This document shows positions 15,601 to 24,272 of a DNA stretch of 51,138 nucleotides, one piece after another. The notes below the pieces were generated by a model that saw only the letters and a program-made list of their open reading frames with translations, made no database searches and was not told the DNA's origin. Each line of letters begins with the position of its first letter. Position 1 is the first letter of the stretch. This DNA is from Flavobacteriia bacterium (lineage in GTDB: Bacteria > Bacteroidota > Bacteroidia > Flavobacteriales_D > Crocinitomicaceae): NCBI GenBank assembly GCA_016178305.1, contig JACOTM010000043.1:1-51138 (forward strand), written 5' to 3'. Made by a program: the position numbers and the translations under genes.

Positions 15601-18034
15601 GTTTAATTTTAGTCATGGCGGGCAAGTTTCTTTTGATATTTCGTATGGAAATGGAATAAATGGCTCAGGCTGCGGAATGACAAGCGGCACAGAATTTTCC
15701 CATTTTCAATACTCAACAGACAACGGTCAAACTTGGCAAGTAAAAGCTTATTTAACTTTTACAACTGGGTCAAGTACCTTTACGCATTATGATATAGATT
15801 TTCTACCCATTCAAACACCTGTAATTTTACGATGGATTCAACCAAGTCATACCAATGCTTACAATGATACTTGGAATCTTGAAAATATTCGAGTAACAGC
15901 CTCAAAAGATTCTACTCAAATAGTATGGACTGATGCTCAAAACCAAGTTCTTTCAACAAATAATATTATTTCGTTCGTTCCTTCGAATTCACAATATCTA
16001 TATGCAACAATCACTGATACGGTAAGCCAATGTTCTATTACCGATAGTATTCAGATAAAACTTGGAACTCCATTTACTTTGCAAATTCCCGATACAACTA
16101 TTTGTAATTATTCCACCGTCAATTTTATATATACACCAAATTTACCTAGTGGAAATGATTACACGTTTAACTGGCATCAAAATACAAATACTTACCATGA
16201 TTCAACTTTACAAATAACTTTAACAACATCAAGTCAAATTACAACTGAAATAATTTCTACAAATGGTTGCTCCATGAAAGATACTTTTTTTATTAATCTC
16301 AATCAAACAGGTTTTTCAGATGTTAAAATTGTTGGGGATAATGGAATTTGTTTAAATGACACAAGCACAATAAAAGCTTATCCAATTATCCAAAAAATTA
16401 CGTATAATTTTGATAATCTAACAACTTCAGCTTACACAGGTGGAGTAATAAATAACACTTATGGCTCTACCTCTGGAAATGCCCTCGTGTTTAATGGTGT
16501 TAATCCCCGAAAATTTGAAGGAAATAATTTGGGATTTAATATTTTACAAGGAGGATTGGTTGAATTTGATTTAAAATTTTGCGACAATAATACTTGTGAC
16601 GGTCCTGAAATTAATGAATATATTCTAGTACAATATTCAATAAATTATGGAAGTAATTGGACGACTTTTGATACCATTTTTGTGAATCATGATTCTTATT
16701 TTTCAACCTATCGTTTTAATCTTCCTCTAATTGCCTGTACAGCCAATACCAATTTTAGATTGCTTCAATCAACTGCATCTGGTAGTAATTTGGATATTTG
16801 GATATTGGATAATTTTTCAATGTATCGTTTATCAAACAGTGCTACTACTTATCAATGGTTAATGAACAATCAAGTGTTTTCAAATCTTTCTCAAATTGAT
16901 GTTTCCCCTACTTCTACTGTAAATTATACCATGCTGTTATCAACAATTGATAATCAATGTCATGTCTTAGATACCTTTGAAGTTAAAGTTAGTAACTTTA
17001 ATGTAAATGCTGGATTAGATTATAGTTATTGTGAAAATGAACAATATCAATTACAAGGAAATACGAATGCTATATCTCCTTTTGAAGTACATTGGAATAA
17101 TCCTTTAAGCTTGAATAATTCAACTATTTTAAATCCCACTATATTACATCCAGAAGATCAAACCTATGAATTAATGGTTATTAAAAATGGTTGTATTAAA
17201 TTGGATTCTGTTTATTTGCATGTTAACGCAATTGACTCCATAATTGATTCTGTAAGTATTTGTAGTGGTAGTAATTATACTTTCCAAGATGGTTATTTAG
17301 CTACGAATATTACCGCTCCACTTTCTCATACTTGTACTTTCACCAATCAAAATGGGTGCGATAGTATGATCATTACTCATTTAGCCATTTACAATGTTAG
17401 TTCAACCGTTGATTCTATAAATATTTGTAGTGGTAGCAATTATACTTTCCAAGATGGTTATTTAGCTACGAATATTACCGCTCCGTTTTCTCATACTTGT
17501 ACTTTCACCAATCAAAATGGGTGCGATAGTATGATTATAACACATCTTTTACCACAAAATATTAATTCAAGTATTAGTGTAATGAATGATACTCTATTTG
17601 CTCAAGAAGGAATGGATATATATCAATGGTTGGATTGTGATTTGAATTCAGAAATAATTGGAGCTCAAAACCCAATATTCATCCCAAGTTATAATGGAAC
17701 ATTTGCTGTAATCATTCAAAACGAATCTTGTGTAGATACATCTGTATGTGAAACAATTTCAGATTTAAAAGTCGAGAAGATTATGTCAAATTTGAAAATA
17801 CATATTTGTCCAAACCCTTCAGAAGGAATATTTAATATCACACTCGGAAATAATAAATGGGATGAATATTCAGTTAGAGTTTTAGATTTAGTTGGACAAG
17901 AAATTTATGTAAAAGAATATTATTTAATAAATTCATTCACATTGGATTTTCTAGAACAACCAGAAGGTATTTATTACTTAGAAATTGGAAACAAAACTAA
18001 TTTTATTAGGGAAAAAATATTACTAATAAAATAA
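12608..18034 (+). CDS. Giant T9SS-exported surface protein with IgGFc-binding-like N-terminus
   Basis: The 1808-residue protein starts with a signal peptide (LIVLIFLLSIIKIEAQ). Residues about 25-440 resemble the IgGFc-binding-protein N-terminal domain (GKDFWFAFLDN, SEFVIVATEDNTLVQITP, SGTEIKVLNSTCKKIAVFSG, DHIFDQEIPLNQWGTTYF). Then come three reelin/MAM-like beta-sandwich modules, each with a ...DKLILQYSVNNGTTWQTLY... type strand and ending near FDIWIVDDVEI, interspersed with PKD/Ig-like stretches. Near the C-terminus two 55-residue units are almost identical (ICSGSNYTFQDGYLATNITA). The last 80 residues are a type A T9SS sorting domain (CPNPSEGIFNITLG ... PEGIYYLEIG). It is most likely a secreted or surface-attached adhesin. 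No secretion genes are nearby, which is normal for T9SS cargo. Confidence 0.85.
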   Translation: MKYLIVLIFLLSIIKIEAQDTFDNGKDFWFAFLDNRSASVTDNLAPITYKVSLSARETTTGTIAIPQINWNYNFIIPANESIEIELPANIVENTQFNSIQKKGIHITASHSIYANMLNRRTFTGDASQILPIENIGNSYILNMYSYLAPVTNTPSGGHSEFVIVATEDNTLVQITPKVNLLNHAINIPYTVLLNKGESYQNQSTSLSQHVSGTEIKVLNSTCKKIAVFSGSQSTEAISACDAADHIFDQEIPLNQWGTTYFLAPFKYSSVYSAQIVASQNNTVVTINNTTINLNKGQAYLINPYDWNTFSTHKITSNYPISVTQYMRGSSCAGFGDPSVVNLTPQTTGIKDVHFQTFSSPGIDTNYISIITETSYINEIILDGESINSSLFINYTFDAGYSYAVIPVSKGNHNLTSNHLCKIMLFGYGFQTYESYAISLDHSNLYVNNNQNQTTICANNNIQLAAPTNVQSPWWSTVNNSTDTLYNGNNLQLNYPFESNLYILNGFDSIANCESKLYYNVSSNVAPLYELHVPNDTICKNENPNISIDFLTESDYYNVEWLPSNDFSNDSLFSTQLISTESKWYYVRITPKNYTNTPCFYVLDSFFVHQLNSEIISQGIEISNKYLCGIDSTTLSVEIQKSIFHDDFNSGSANSNWSSLISTTISTACNSTSNALVFNGSTPIRIATFGTFDLSTGGTIKVTVDCGGTCNKPELSDKLILQYSVNNGTTWQTLYNFVPNSFQLISKQLFSIPIPVLSTNTLLRFSQSSFEGASFDIWIVDDVEIYQNQSNYPITWSPSQLVENNTSLSTIAHLTNNTWFYANYSSLGCVYQDSIFVIRDTFNIDLTSSPISCTSNSVNINAISNTNSNFESVWNFNGTEIPITNTVTIPFNIIQQDLEISVSSVSSSGCSQKDTLIYQIPESYFEVAFSGDSIICFGDTLNFSGFSRKSYFDNFNESAINMQFWDSIVGGKLSTACNVISGNSLHFDSSTVRLAQTREFNFSHGGQVSFDISYGNGINGSGCGMTSGTEFSHFQYSTDNGQTWQVKAYLTFTTGSSTFTHYDIDFLPIQTPVILRWIQPSHTNAYNDTWNLENIRVTASKDSTQIVWTDAQNQVLSTNNIISFVPSNSQYLYATITDTVSQCSITDSIQIKLGTPFTLQIPDTTICNYSTVNFIYTPNLPSGNDYTFNWHQNTNTYHDSTLQITLTTSSQITTEIISTNGCSMKDTFFINLNQTGFSDVKIVGDNGICLNDTSTIKAYPIIQKITYNFDNLTTSAYTGGVINNTYGSTSGNALVFNGVNPRKFEGNNLGFNILQGGLVEFDLKFCDNNTCDGPEINEYILVQYSINYGSNWTTFDTIFVNHDSYFSTYRFNLPLIACTANTNFRLLQSTASGSNLDIWILDNFSMYRLSNSATTYQWLMNNQVFSNLSQIDVSPTSTVNYTMLLSTIDNQCHVLDTFEVKVSNFNVNAGLDYSYCENEQYQLQGNTNAISPFEVHWNNPLSLNNSTILNPTILHPEDQTYELMVIKNGCIKLDSVYLHVNAIDSIIDSVSICSGSNYTFQDGYLATNITAPLSHTCTFTNQNGCDSMIITHLAIYNVSSTVDSINICSGSNYTFQDGYLATNITAPFSHTCTFTNQNGCDSMIITHLLPQNINSSISVMNDTLFAQEGMDIYQWLDCDLNSEIIGAQNPIFIPSYNGTFAVIIQNESCVDTSVCETISDLKVEKIMSNLKIHICPNPSEGIFNITLGNNKWDEYSVRVLDLVGQEIYVKEYYLINSFTLDFLEQPEGIYYLEIGNKTNFIREKILLIK
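17246..17560 (+). repeat. Tandem 165-bp duplication inside the T9SS protein gene
   Basis: The copy starting at 17246 is repeated from 17411 (period 165 bp, 55 codons) with few changes; both encode ICSGSNYTFQDGYLATNITA and CTFTNQNGCDSMIITHL. The low divergence suggests a recent or homogenised duplication. Confidence 0.85.
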
Positions 18035-18196
18035 GAAATTCCTGTTTATAAATAATGTTGGACAGAATATTTTCTTTTTGGAAGGACTTTAAGAAACTGT
18101 GAAAAATTCAAAATTCACAAATTGTTAAATACATGCCTTTAGTCAAAATGAAAATATTAACAGGACATTCTTGCTACAGGTGGGCTTTCTTTTATC

Positions 18197-19204
18197 CTAA
18201 ATCAACGTCACAATAAAATAAATAGCAACTCCATAGCCAATAATAGGAACAGTTCTATAAATAATACGCTTGGTTCTTGACATTTTCATTTTCTTTTTGA
18301 TTAAATGCTTGCTACCATTATGAATTGTTGTTTTGTGAAGCGCTTTTTTTACTCTATCGTGATAGGGTTTCTTTAGTTTACTGAAACTTAAATCTTTTAT
18401 TTCCTTTAATAAAACATTTCCTTTAACCGAAAGAATTTTAGAGTCATGGATATAGATTAAAAAATCATCTCCTGATTTTTCAATTATTTCAGTTAATACT
18501 TCTGTTTCAGATAATTTTGTAAAAGATGCTTTTTTAATAAAAAGGTCTATATCTTCTTTTGTGTAAGTGTTTTTAGCAATATAGGCTTTTAAAAATTGAA
18601 TATATTCTCTATCTCTATTAATAATTTTATCAAGTGCAATTTTTGAAAAATGATTTAATGAATTTTTAAATTCAAGGTGTGACATAGAAGCATCTTTTGA
18701 ATCAGATCTATATGCTTCAATAGTTGAATAATATTCTGTTTCTAAATAATTTCCTTTCCCAATTATACTATCTAATAAAAAAATATCTTTTTCTGTTTTT
18801 TCATTAAAATAAGCTTTGTTTCTTTCTGCGTCTAATACTTGAATCGCATCCAAAAAAGGACGTAATTCCACTGTACGAGAAGTTGAGATTTTATTTTGAA
18901 TAGTAGAAAAAGTAATTTTGGTAATATCAGCATTTATTTCAATTCGATCACTTTTGTAGGGTGTAAATGTATTGCTGCCTTTAGGGATATTTTCTTCGTA
19001 TAATTTTCTAACTAAACCAGATTTTGGTTCTGTCATTACTTCAATAAATGCCGTTTCATTTTGAATCTCAACAAAAGTGTAATATTTATCACGCCCACCA
19101 TCAATACCTACAAAAATGGATTTTTCCTGCGCATAAAAAGGTTGAATAAAACCAATTATTGTCCAAAAAAGCGAAAATATTATTTTATATAATTTGTTAG
19201 ACAT
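18197..19204 (-). CDS. Exported protein of unknown function with C-terminal membrane segment
   Basis: I place the start at the ATG at 19204, since it gives a normal signal peptide (KIIFSLFWTIIGFIQPFYAQ); a longer frame to 19264 adds 20 unlikely residues. The mature protein, about 310 residues, begins with beta-rich sequence (EKSIFVGIDGGRDKYYTFVE), is lysine-rich and helical in the middle (DKIINRDREYIQFLKAYIAK), and ends in a basic stretch (KKKMKMSRTKRI) followed by a single hydrophobic segment (TVPIIGYGVAIYFIVTLI). I do not recognise a family. It lies alone on the minus strand, divergent from the S9 peptidase, and may share that regulatory region. Confidence 0.55.
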   Translation of the reverse strand: MSNKLYKIIFSLFWTIIGFIQPFYAQEKSIFVGIDGGRDKYYTFVEIQNETAFIEVMTEPKSGLVRKLYEENIPKGSNTFTPYKSDRIEINADITKITFSTIQNKISTSRTVELRPFLDAIQVLDAERNKAYFNEKTEKDIFLLDSIIGKGNYLETEYYSTIEAYRSDSKDASMSHLEFKNSLNHFSKIALDKIINRDREYIQFLKAYIAKNTYTKEDIDLFIKKASFTKLSETEVLTEIIEKSGDDFLIYIHDSKILSVKGNVLLKEIKDLSFSKLKKPYHDRVKKALHKTTIHNGSKHLIKKKMKMSRTKRIIYRTVPIIGYGVAIYFIVTLI

Positions 19205-19344
19205 GTTCAGTAAATATGATAAAAAGTTAAATAATGAGAATAGAAAAGACCTCTTTAAAAACAAATATCAGAAAAATATTCAACAATTCTAAATAATATT
19301 TAATCGAAATAAGGTTAAAAATGATATTACCTATTACTTTTTTA

Positions 19345-19352
19345 TAATTTTG
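19345..19352 (+). promoter_or_regulatory. -7 element of the S9 peptidase gene
   Basis: TAATTTTG is a perfect TAnnTTTG, 22 nt before the ATG at 19374. Confidence 0.55.
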
Positions 19353-19373
19353 CCTTTTTACAATATAAAAAAA

Positions 19374-22160
19374 ATGAAAAATATTTTAATTATTTGCGTT
19401 ACCATCATCTCTCTTAATGTACATTCTCAAAAAAAAATAATTGATAATACAACTTATCAAGAATGGAAAAAAATTGAAAATCAAATTATTTCTAACGATG
19501 GTAAATTCATTTCTTATTTCGTTACTCCATTAAAAGGAGATGGTTTTGTTTATATTTATAACACTATTTCAGGAAAATTAGATTCTATTTCCAGGGCTTA
19601 TAAACCAAACTTTACTCCAAATAGTAAATGTTTAGTGTTTAAAATTTCAGCTGGTTACGATACGTTAAGAAAATGTGAATTAAATAAAATTGAAAAATCT
19701 AAATGGCCAAAAGACTCATTGGGAATTTATTTTTTAGCAAATGATTCTTTGGTTAAAATTCCTGCTGTCAAATCTTTTACTATTCCTGAATTTGGAGATT
19801 GGATTGCATATACTGTTGATTCAAACACCTTAAAATCTGGTAAAAAAACTAAAAAACATTATTGGATTAAAAAGAACAAACCTGTTGATTATAAGTCAGA
19901 TGGAAAACTTTTTACAGCATTTAATCCAATGACAAATAAAAAATATCAATATAAAGATGTGACAGATTATGTTGTTTCAGATAGCGGTAAATATATTGCG
20001 CTAACAATTCATCAGAAAATAAAAACAGATTCTTTTCAATTAGCGTTATTGGAAACCAAAACAGGAAATTACTTTTTAGATAAAGCGAAACGAACATTTA
20101 TAAGTGATTTTACTTTTAACAAGCAAGAAACCAAAGGAGCCTTTTTAATTAGTGCTGACACCAATGAAAACAAATTGATTGATTTAGCTATTTACGATAT
20201 TCCAACTAAAACTTGGAAAATATTGGTAGATACAAACAATACTGCTTTTTCAAAATTAGAAAGTGTAAGTGAAAATCGCTCACCTAATTTTACAGAAGAT
20301 GGTTCAAAATTATATTTCGGAGTAAATGAAAGACCTATCCAGGAACCAAAAGATACCTTATTGGAATCTGAAAAAGTAAAACTGGATATTTGGCATTATA
20401 AAGATAAACGCTTACAACCTCAACAATTAAAAGAATTAAAGAGAGATGTAGCAAAAAATGATCTCTATATATATCACTTTGATTCTCAAAAATATATTAA
20501 ATTATCAAACGATACTTTAACTGTTTATCCTCAAGATAAATTAATTGGAAATTATTTGTTTGCAGTAAGTCGTGAGCAACATCAAGGAACATACAATTGG
20601 ACTTCTCCTAATTTAGAAGATCATTACCGTGTAAATGTAATAACGGGTGAAATCTCCGTCTTGAAAAAAAATGTTGGTTTTGGGGGTGAATTATCTCCAA
20701 AAGGAAATTATTACACTTATTTTGACGGTGAACAAAAAAATCATTATATCATTGATTTAGAAAAGAATAAAACGACATGCATCACTTGTTCGCGTAAAGA
20801 TGTAAATTGGCAGTTTGATAACAACGGAACACCTGAAGTTGCAGCTCCTTTAGGAATAATGGGTTGGTTCAAAGACGAAAATAAAGTTTTAATTCAATCA
20901 GAATATGATGTTTGGAGCTATTCTCTTGATACCAAATTATTAAGTTCAATTACTTTAGAAGAAGGAATGCGCACAAAAACAAAACTAATTTTGAATTATT
21001 GGACTTCTGATAGTGTTTACGTTGACTATTCCATTATTTATTTAAATGGATTAAACGATCAAACAAAAGCGAGAACTATTTATACATTAACAGATCATTC
21101 CAATCATGTTGATATGAATTTAGTATATTCTACTCCGATGGAAATCACTGTTTTAATGCGTTCAAAAAACAAAGAAACAATACTTATTCGTAAAATGACC
21201 GTGAAGGATTATCCAGATATTCATGTATTAGATGCTTTTTTTAAAAATGAAAAAATCGCTTCAAACGTAAATCCTCAACAATCTTTATACAATTGGGCTA
21301 CGGTTGAAATGGTTTCTTGGAAAGCTTATGATGGTACACCATTGCAAGGTTTATTGTATAAACCCGAAGATTACGATTCTACAAAAAAATACCCCTTATT
21401 GGTTTATTACTATGAATTATACAGTGATGAAATCAATAATTACTATGCCCCAAAACCAACTGCGTCCATTATTTTTCCAACAGAATATGCTTCTGCAGGA
21501 TATTTCGTATTTATACCAGATATTCGCTACAAATCAGGTTATCCAGCAAAATCGGCATACAATTGTATTATGAGTGGAACGGATAAAGTGTTAAAACTAT
21601 ATCCAGCAATTGATTCATTAAGAATGGGTTTACAAGGTCAAAGTTGGGGTGGCTATCAAACAGCACAACTAATTACAATGACAACTCGATTTAAAGCTGC
21701 AATGGCAGGAGCACCTGTATCAAATATGTTTTCCGCTTATGGAGGCATTCGTTGGGGATCGGGATTAAATCGGCAATTTCAATATGAAAAACAACAAAGT
21801 AGAATTGGAAAAACAATATGGGATGCACCTGAATTATATTTTGAAAATTCACCCTTGTTTCATATTCCAAATATTCAAACACCCTTGTTAATTATGGCTA
21901 ACGATGAAGATGGAGCCGTTCCATGGTATCAAGGAATTGAAATGTTTACAGCAATGAAGCGTTTAGGAAAACCTGTTTGGATGTTTAATTACAATGGAGA
22001 TGATCATAATTTAATGAAAACTGCCAATCGAATAGATTTAAGTATTCGTATGCGTCAATTTTTTGATTATTATTTACAAGGAAAACCAGCACCAATATGG
22101 TTAGTTGATGGAATTCCGGCAATTGATAAAGGTAAAAAAATGGGTTATGAAACTCATTAA
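19374..22160 (+). CDS. Exported S9-family (prolyl oligopeptidase-like) serine peptidase
   Basis: Started at the ATG at 19374 (signal peptide NILIICVTIISLNVHSQ), the protein is 928 residues. The N-terminal two thirds form a WD40/beta-propeller-like region with recurrent sheets (KFISYFVTPLKGDGFVYIYN, DGSKLYFGVNERPIQEP), which in S9 enzymes gates the active site. The C-terminal alpha/beta hydrolase domain shows the nucleophile motif G-Q-S757-W-G-G, the acid in NDEDGAVPW (Asp844 or Asp846) and the His878 in GDDHNL. It probably cleaves peptides in the periplasm or outside the cell, supporting peptide feeding. The last 14 bases overlap the start of the VanZ-like gene, so the two are translationally linked. 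Confidence 0.9.
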   Translation: MKNILIICVTIISLNVHSQKKIIDNTTYQEWKKIENQIISNDGKFISYFVTPLKGDGFVYIYNTISGKLDSISRAYKPNFTPNSKCLVFKISAGYDTLRKCELNKIEKSKWPKDSLGIYFLANDSLVKIPAVKSFTIPEFGDWIAYTVDSNTLKSGKKTKKHYWIKKNKPVDYKSDGKLFTAFNPMTNKKYQYKDVTDYVVSDSGKYIALTIHQKIKTDSFQLALLETKTGNYFLDKAKRTFISDFTFNKQETKGAFLISADTNENKLIDLAIYDIPTKTWKILVDTNNTAFSKLESVSENRSPNFTEDGSKLYFGVNERPIQEPKDTLLESEKVKLDIWHYKDKRLQPQQLKELKRDVAKNDLYIYHFDSQKYIKLSNDTLTVYPQDKLIGNYLFAVSREQHQGTYNWTSPNLEDHYRVNVITGEISVLKKNVGFGGELSPKGNYYTYFDGEQKNHYIIDLEKNKTTCITCSRKDVNWQFDNNGTPEVAAPLGIMGWFKDENKVLIQSEYDVWSYSLDTKLLSSITLEEGMRTKTKLILNYWTSDSVYVDYSIIYLNGLNDQTKARTIYTLTDHSNHVDMNLVYSTPMEITVLMRSKNKETILIRKMTVKDYPDIHVLDAFFKNEKIASNVNPQQSLYNWATVEMVSWKAYDGTPLQGLLYKPEDYDSTKKYPLLVYYYELYSDEINNYYAPKPTASIIFPTEYASAGYFVFIPDIRYKSGYPAKSAYNCIMSGTDKVLKLYPAIDSLRMGLQGQSWGGYQTAQLITMTTRFKAAMAGAPVSNMFSAYGGIRWGSGLNRQFQYEKQQSRIGKTIWDAPELYFENSPLFHIPNIQTPLLIMANDEDGAVPWYQGIEMFTAMKRLGKPVWMFNYNGDDHNLMKTANRIDLSIRMRQFFDYYLQGKPAPIWLVDGIPAIDKGKKMGYETH

Positions 22161-22497
22161 AGTTTTTGTTGGAATTATTTTAATTGTAATAACCTATTAC
22201 AGCTTAAGATTACCAAGTGATGAGAGTTTACCTACGAATGATAAAGTAGGGCATTTTTTAGCATATGCATCGCTATCATTTAATTTACTATTGCTTTGTA
22301 AAAATGGAATACAAACTATTTATGCTCTTTTATTTTCTATTTCTTACGGTTTATTTATGGAATTTTGTCAAGGATTTATTCCAAGTAGAGATCCCTCTCT
22401 CTACGATATGATTGCAAACTCTACTGGCGTTTTAATTGGATTTATTTTGATGAAATTGATCGGGGGAAAAATAAAATTAATATTTATTAAACATTGA
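22147..22497 (+). CDS. VanZ-like small membrane protein
   Basis: The start is the ATG at 22147, 14 bases inside the end of the peptidase gene; the frame extends further upstream but only within that gene. The 116-residue product has about four hydrophobic helices and the VanZ-like signature: NDKVGHFLAYASLSF near residues 33-47 and GLFMEFCQGFIPSRDPSLYDM near 75-95 (the motif pair D-K-x-x-H and E-x-x-Q...R...D). VanZ-like proteins are inner-membrane proteins without a proven biochemical role outside teicoplanin resistance; nothing here indicates antibiotic resistance. Confidence 0.8.
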   Translation: MKLIKVFVGIILIVITYYSLRLPSDESLPTNDKVGHFLAYASLSFNLLLLCKNGIQTIYALLFSISYGLFMEFCQGFIPSRDPSLYDMIANSTGVLIGFILMKLIGGKIKLIFIKH

Positions 22498-22614
22498 AAT
22501 AGCGTTTCAAAATATTTAGAAACTGCATGGAAATAATGAACCTTATTTTCAAAATTCTTCAACCATCATATTTTTTTAAAATTTCAACAATTAGTGATTT
22601 TCTAAAATAATCCC

Positions 22615-22622
22615 TAACTTCG
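22615..22622 (+). promoter_or_regulatory. Possible -7 element of the aldehyde dehydrogenase gene
   Basis: TAACTTCG (one mismatch to TAnnTTTG) lies 19 nt before the ATG at 22641. Confidence 0.35.
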
Positions 22623-22640
22623 TTTAGCGAAAATTACACG

Positions 22641-24083
22641 ATGGAAAAACTTCAGAATTTTATTGATGGAAAGTATATTGCTCCGAATAGCAATGCTTAT
22701 TTTGATAATATAGAACCTGCAACAGGACAAGTTTATAGCTTGATTCCGGATTCTGATTCAGAAGATGTTGAATTGGCTGTAAAAGCAGCTGAAAAAGCAT
22801 TTCCAATCTGGTCTAAAATGTCAATAGAAGAAAGAAGTGCTATTTTGATCAAACTTTCAGAAGGAATTGAAAAACGCATGGATGAATTTGTTCAAGCTGA
22901 ATCAAAAGATAATGGGAAACCTGTTTCTTTAGCAGCTCACATTGATATTCCAAGAGCCGTTTCTAACTTTCATTTTTTTGCAACTGGAATTATACATTTT
23001 GCTTCTGAATCGCATTATATGGAAGGTATAGGTGTAAATTATACGCTTCGTAAACCGATTGGAATTGTTGGTTGCATTTCGCCTTGGAATTTACCTTTAT
23101 ATTTATTTTCATGGAAAATAGCTCCTGCCTTAGCGACTGGAAATTGCGTCATTGCTAAACCTTCTGAAATTACACCATATACAGCTTATTTATTAGGGAA
23201 AGTAGCACAAGAATCCGGAATGCCTGATGGTGTTTTAAATATTCTACATGGATTTGGACATAAAGTGGGTGATGCAATAGTCAAACATCCAAAAATTAAA
23301 GCAATTTCATTTACAGGTGGAACGAAAACAGGCGAATATTTAGCAAGAACGGCTGCACCTATGTTTAAAAAATTATCCTTAGAATTAGGTGGAAAAAATC
23401 CTGTTATCATTTTTGCTGATTGTGATTTTGATGATATGCTGAGCACAACTATTCGTTCTTCCTTTGCAAATCAAGGTCAAATTTGCTTATGTGGATCACG
23501 TATCTTGATTGAACGTTCTATTTATGATAAATTTAAAGACGCATTCATTGCAAAAGTTTCAAAATCTGTTGTTTCTTACCCTTCTGATCCAAAAGCTAAT
23601 CTTGGAGCTATTGTATCACAACCACACATGGAAAAAATACTTTCTTACATTGAATTAGCAAAAGAAGAAGGAGGTACCATCTTAACCGGTGGTGAACGTG
23701 TAATTTTAAATGCACCTTACGAAAATGGGTATTACATTCGACCTACAGTTATTGAAGGTTTAGCGTATGATTGTAGAACGAATCAAGAGGAAATTTTTGG
23801 TCCGGTTGTAACAATTACCCCTTTTGATACAGAAGAAGAAGCTTTAATGATCGCAAATTCTACACAATACGGTCTTCAAACAACTTTATGGACTTCAGAT
23901 TTAAAGCGTGCACATCGTATTGCAGACGAAGCTCAATCAGGTATTGTATGGATTAATTCTTGGTTAGTAAGAGATTTAAGAACCCCTTTTGGCGGAACAA
24001 AAGCGTCTGGAGTTGGAAGAGAAGGCGGCTGGGAAGCATTGAGATTTTTTACTGAACCCAAAAATGTATTTGTTAAATATTAA
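22641..24083 (+). CDS. NAD-dependent aldehyde dehydrogenase, ALDH8 / muconic-semialdehyde type
   Basis: The 480-residue protein is a full-length ALDH that oxidises an aldehyde to its acid with NAD(P)+. Visible signatures are ISPWNLPLYLFSWKIAPALA (cofactor and substrate tunnel), KPSEITPYTA, FTGGTKTGE, the general base E248 in LELGGKNP, the catalytic C282 in GQICLCGSR, and EEIFGPVVTITPF. The LCGSR context and overall sequence resemble 2-aminomuconate or 2-hydroxymuconate semialdehyde dehydrogenases, used in kynurenine or aromatic breakdown, but no other pathway gene is adjacent, so the substrate is uncertain. The terminal TAA is at the junction with the inverted-repeat element. Confidence 0.9.
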   Translation: MEKLQNFIDGKYIAPNSNAYFDNIEPATGQVYSLIPDSDSEDVELAVKAAEKAFPIWSKMSIEERSAILIKLSEGIEKRMDEFVQAESKDNGKPVSLAAHIDIPRAVSNFHFFATGIIHFASESHYMEGIGVNYTLRKPIGIVGCISPWNLPLYLFSWKIAPALATGNCVIAKPSEITPYTAYLLGKVAQESGMPDGVLNILHGFGHKVGDAIVKHPKIKAISFTGGTKTGEYLARTAAPMFKKLSLELGGKNPVIIFADCDFDDMLSTTIRSSFANQGQICLCGSRILIERSIYDKFKDAFIAKVSKSVVSYPSDPKANLGAIVSQPHMEKILSYIELAKEEGGTILTGGERVILNAPYENGYYIRPTVIEGLAYDCRTNQEEIFGPVVTITPFDTEEEALMIANSTQYGLQTTLWTSDLKRAHRIADEAQSGIVWINSWLVRDLRTPFGGTKASGVGREGGWEALRFFTEPKNVFVKY

Positions 24084-24183
24084 CCTGAGGAGTTCGATTA
24101 CTATTTTGCAATCAGATCACCTATAAATAGGGAAAAAAGCTTTTCAATTAAATTTGAGTGTAAAATATTAATCGGACTCAGGT
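24083..24183. mobile_element. MITE-like element 2 (101 bp)
   Basis: The ends are ACCTGAGGAGTTCGATTA and (inverse) TAATCGGACTCAGGT. About 45 bp of the left side resemble element 1 (GTTCGATTA, TATTTT, TCAGATC, CCT, TAAAT), with a 2-bp insertion near the tip. The flanks are TTAA on both sides of CCTGAG...CTCAGG. As in element 1, the left tip lies on the stop codon of the upstream gene. It has no coding capacity and could fold into a long hairpin and act as a transcript end. Confidence 0.65.
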
Positions 24184-24260
24184 TAATAATATATTACGTA
24201 AATTCTAAATAATTTTCGTTAACTATCCTCACTTTTATTTCACGTCTAAAAAGATTGACG

Positions 24261-24268
24261 TAAATTTG
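24261..24268 (+). promoter_or_regulatory. -7 element of ygiQ, implying a leaderless transcript
   Basis: TAAATTTG is a perfect TAnnTTTG but ends only 4 nt before the ATG at 24273, so transcription would begin at or next to the start codon. Confidence 0.4.
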
Positions 24269-24272
24269 TACC

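Noticed and set aside
22147-22497. Glycopeptide resistance gene (VanZ)
   Set aside because: Only the general VanZ-like family is supported; no van cluster is present and such genes are common without any resistance link.
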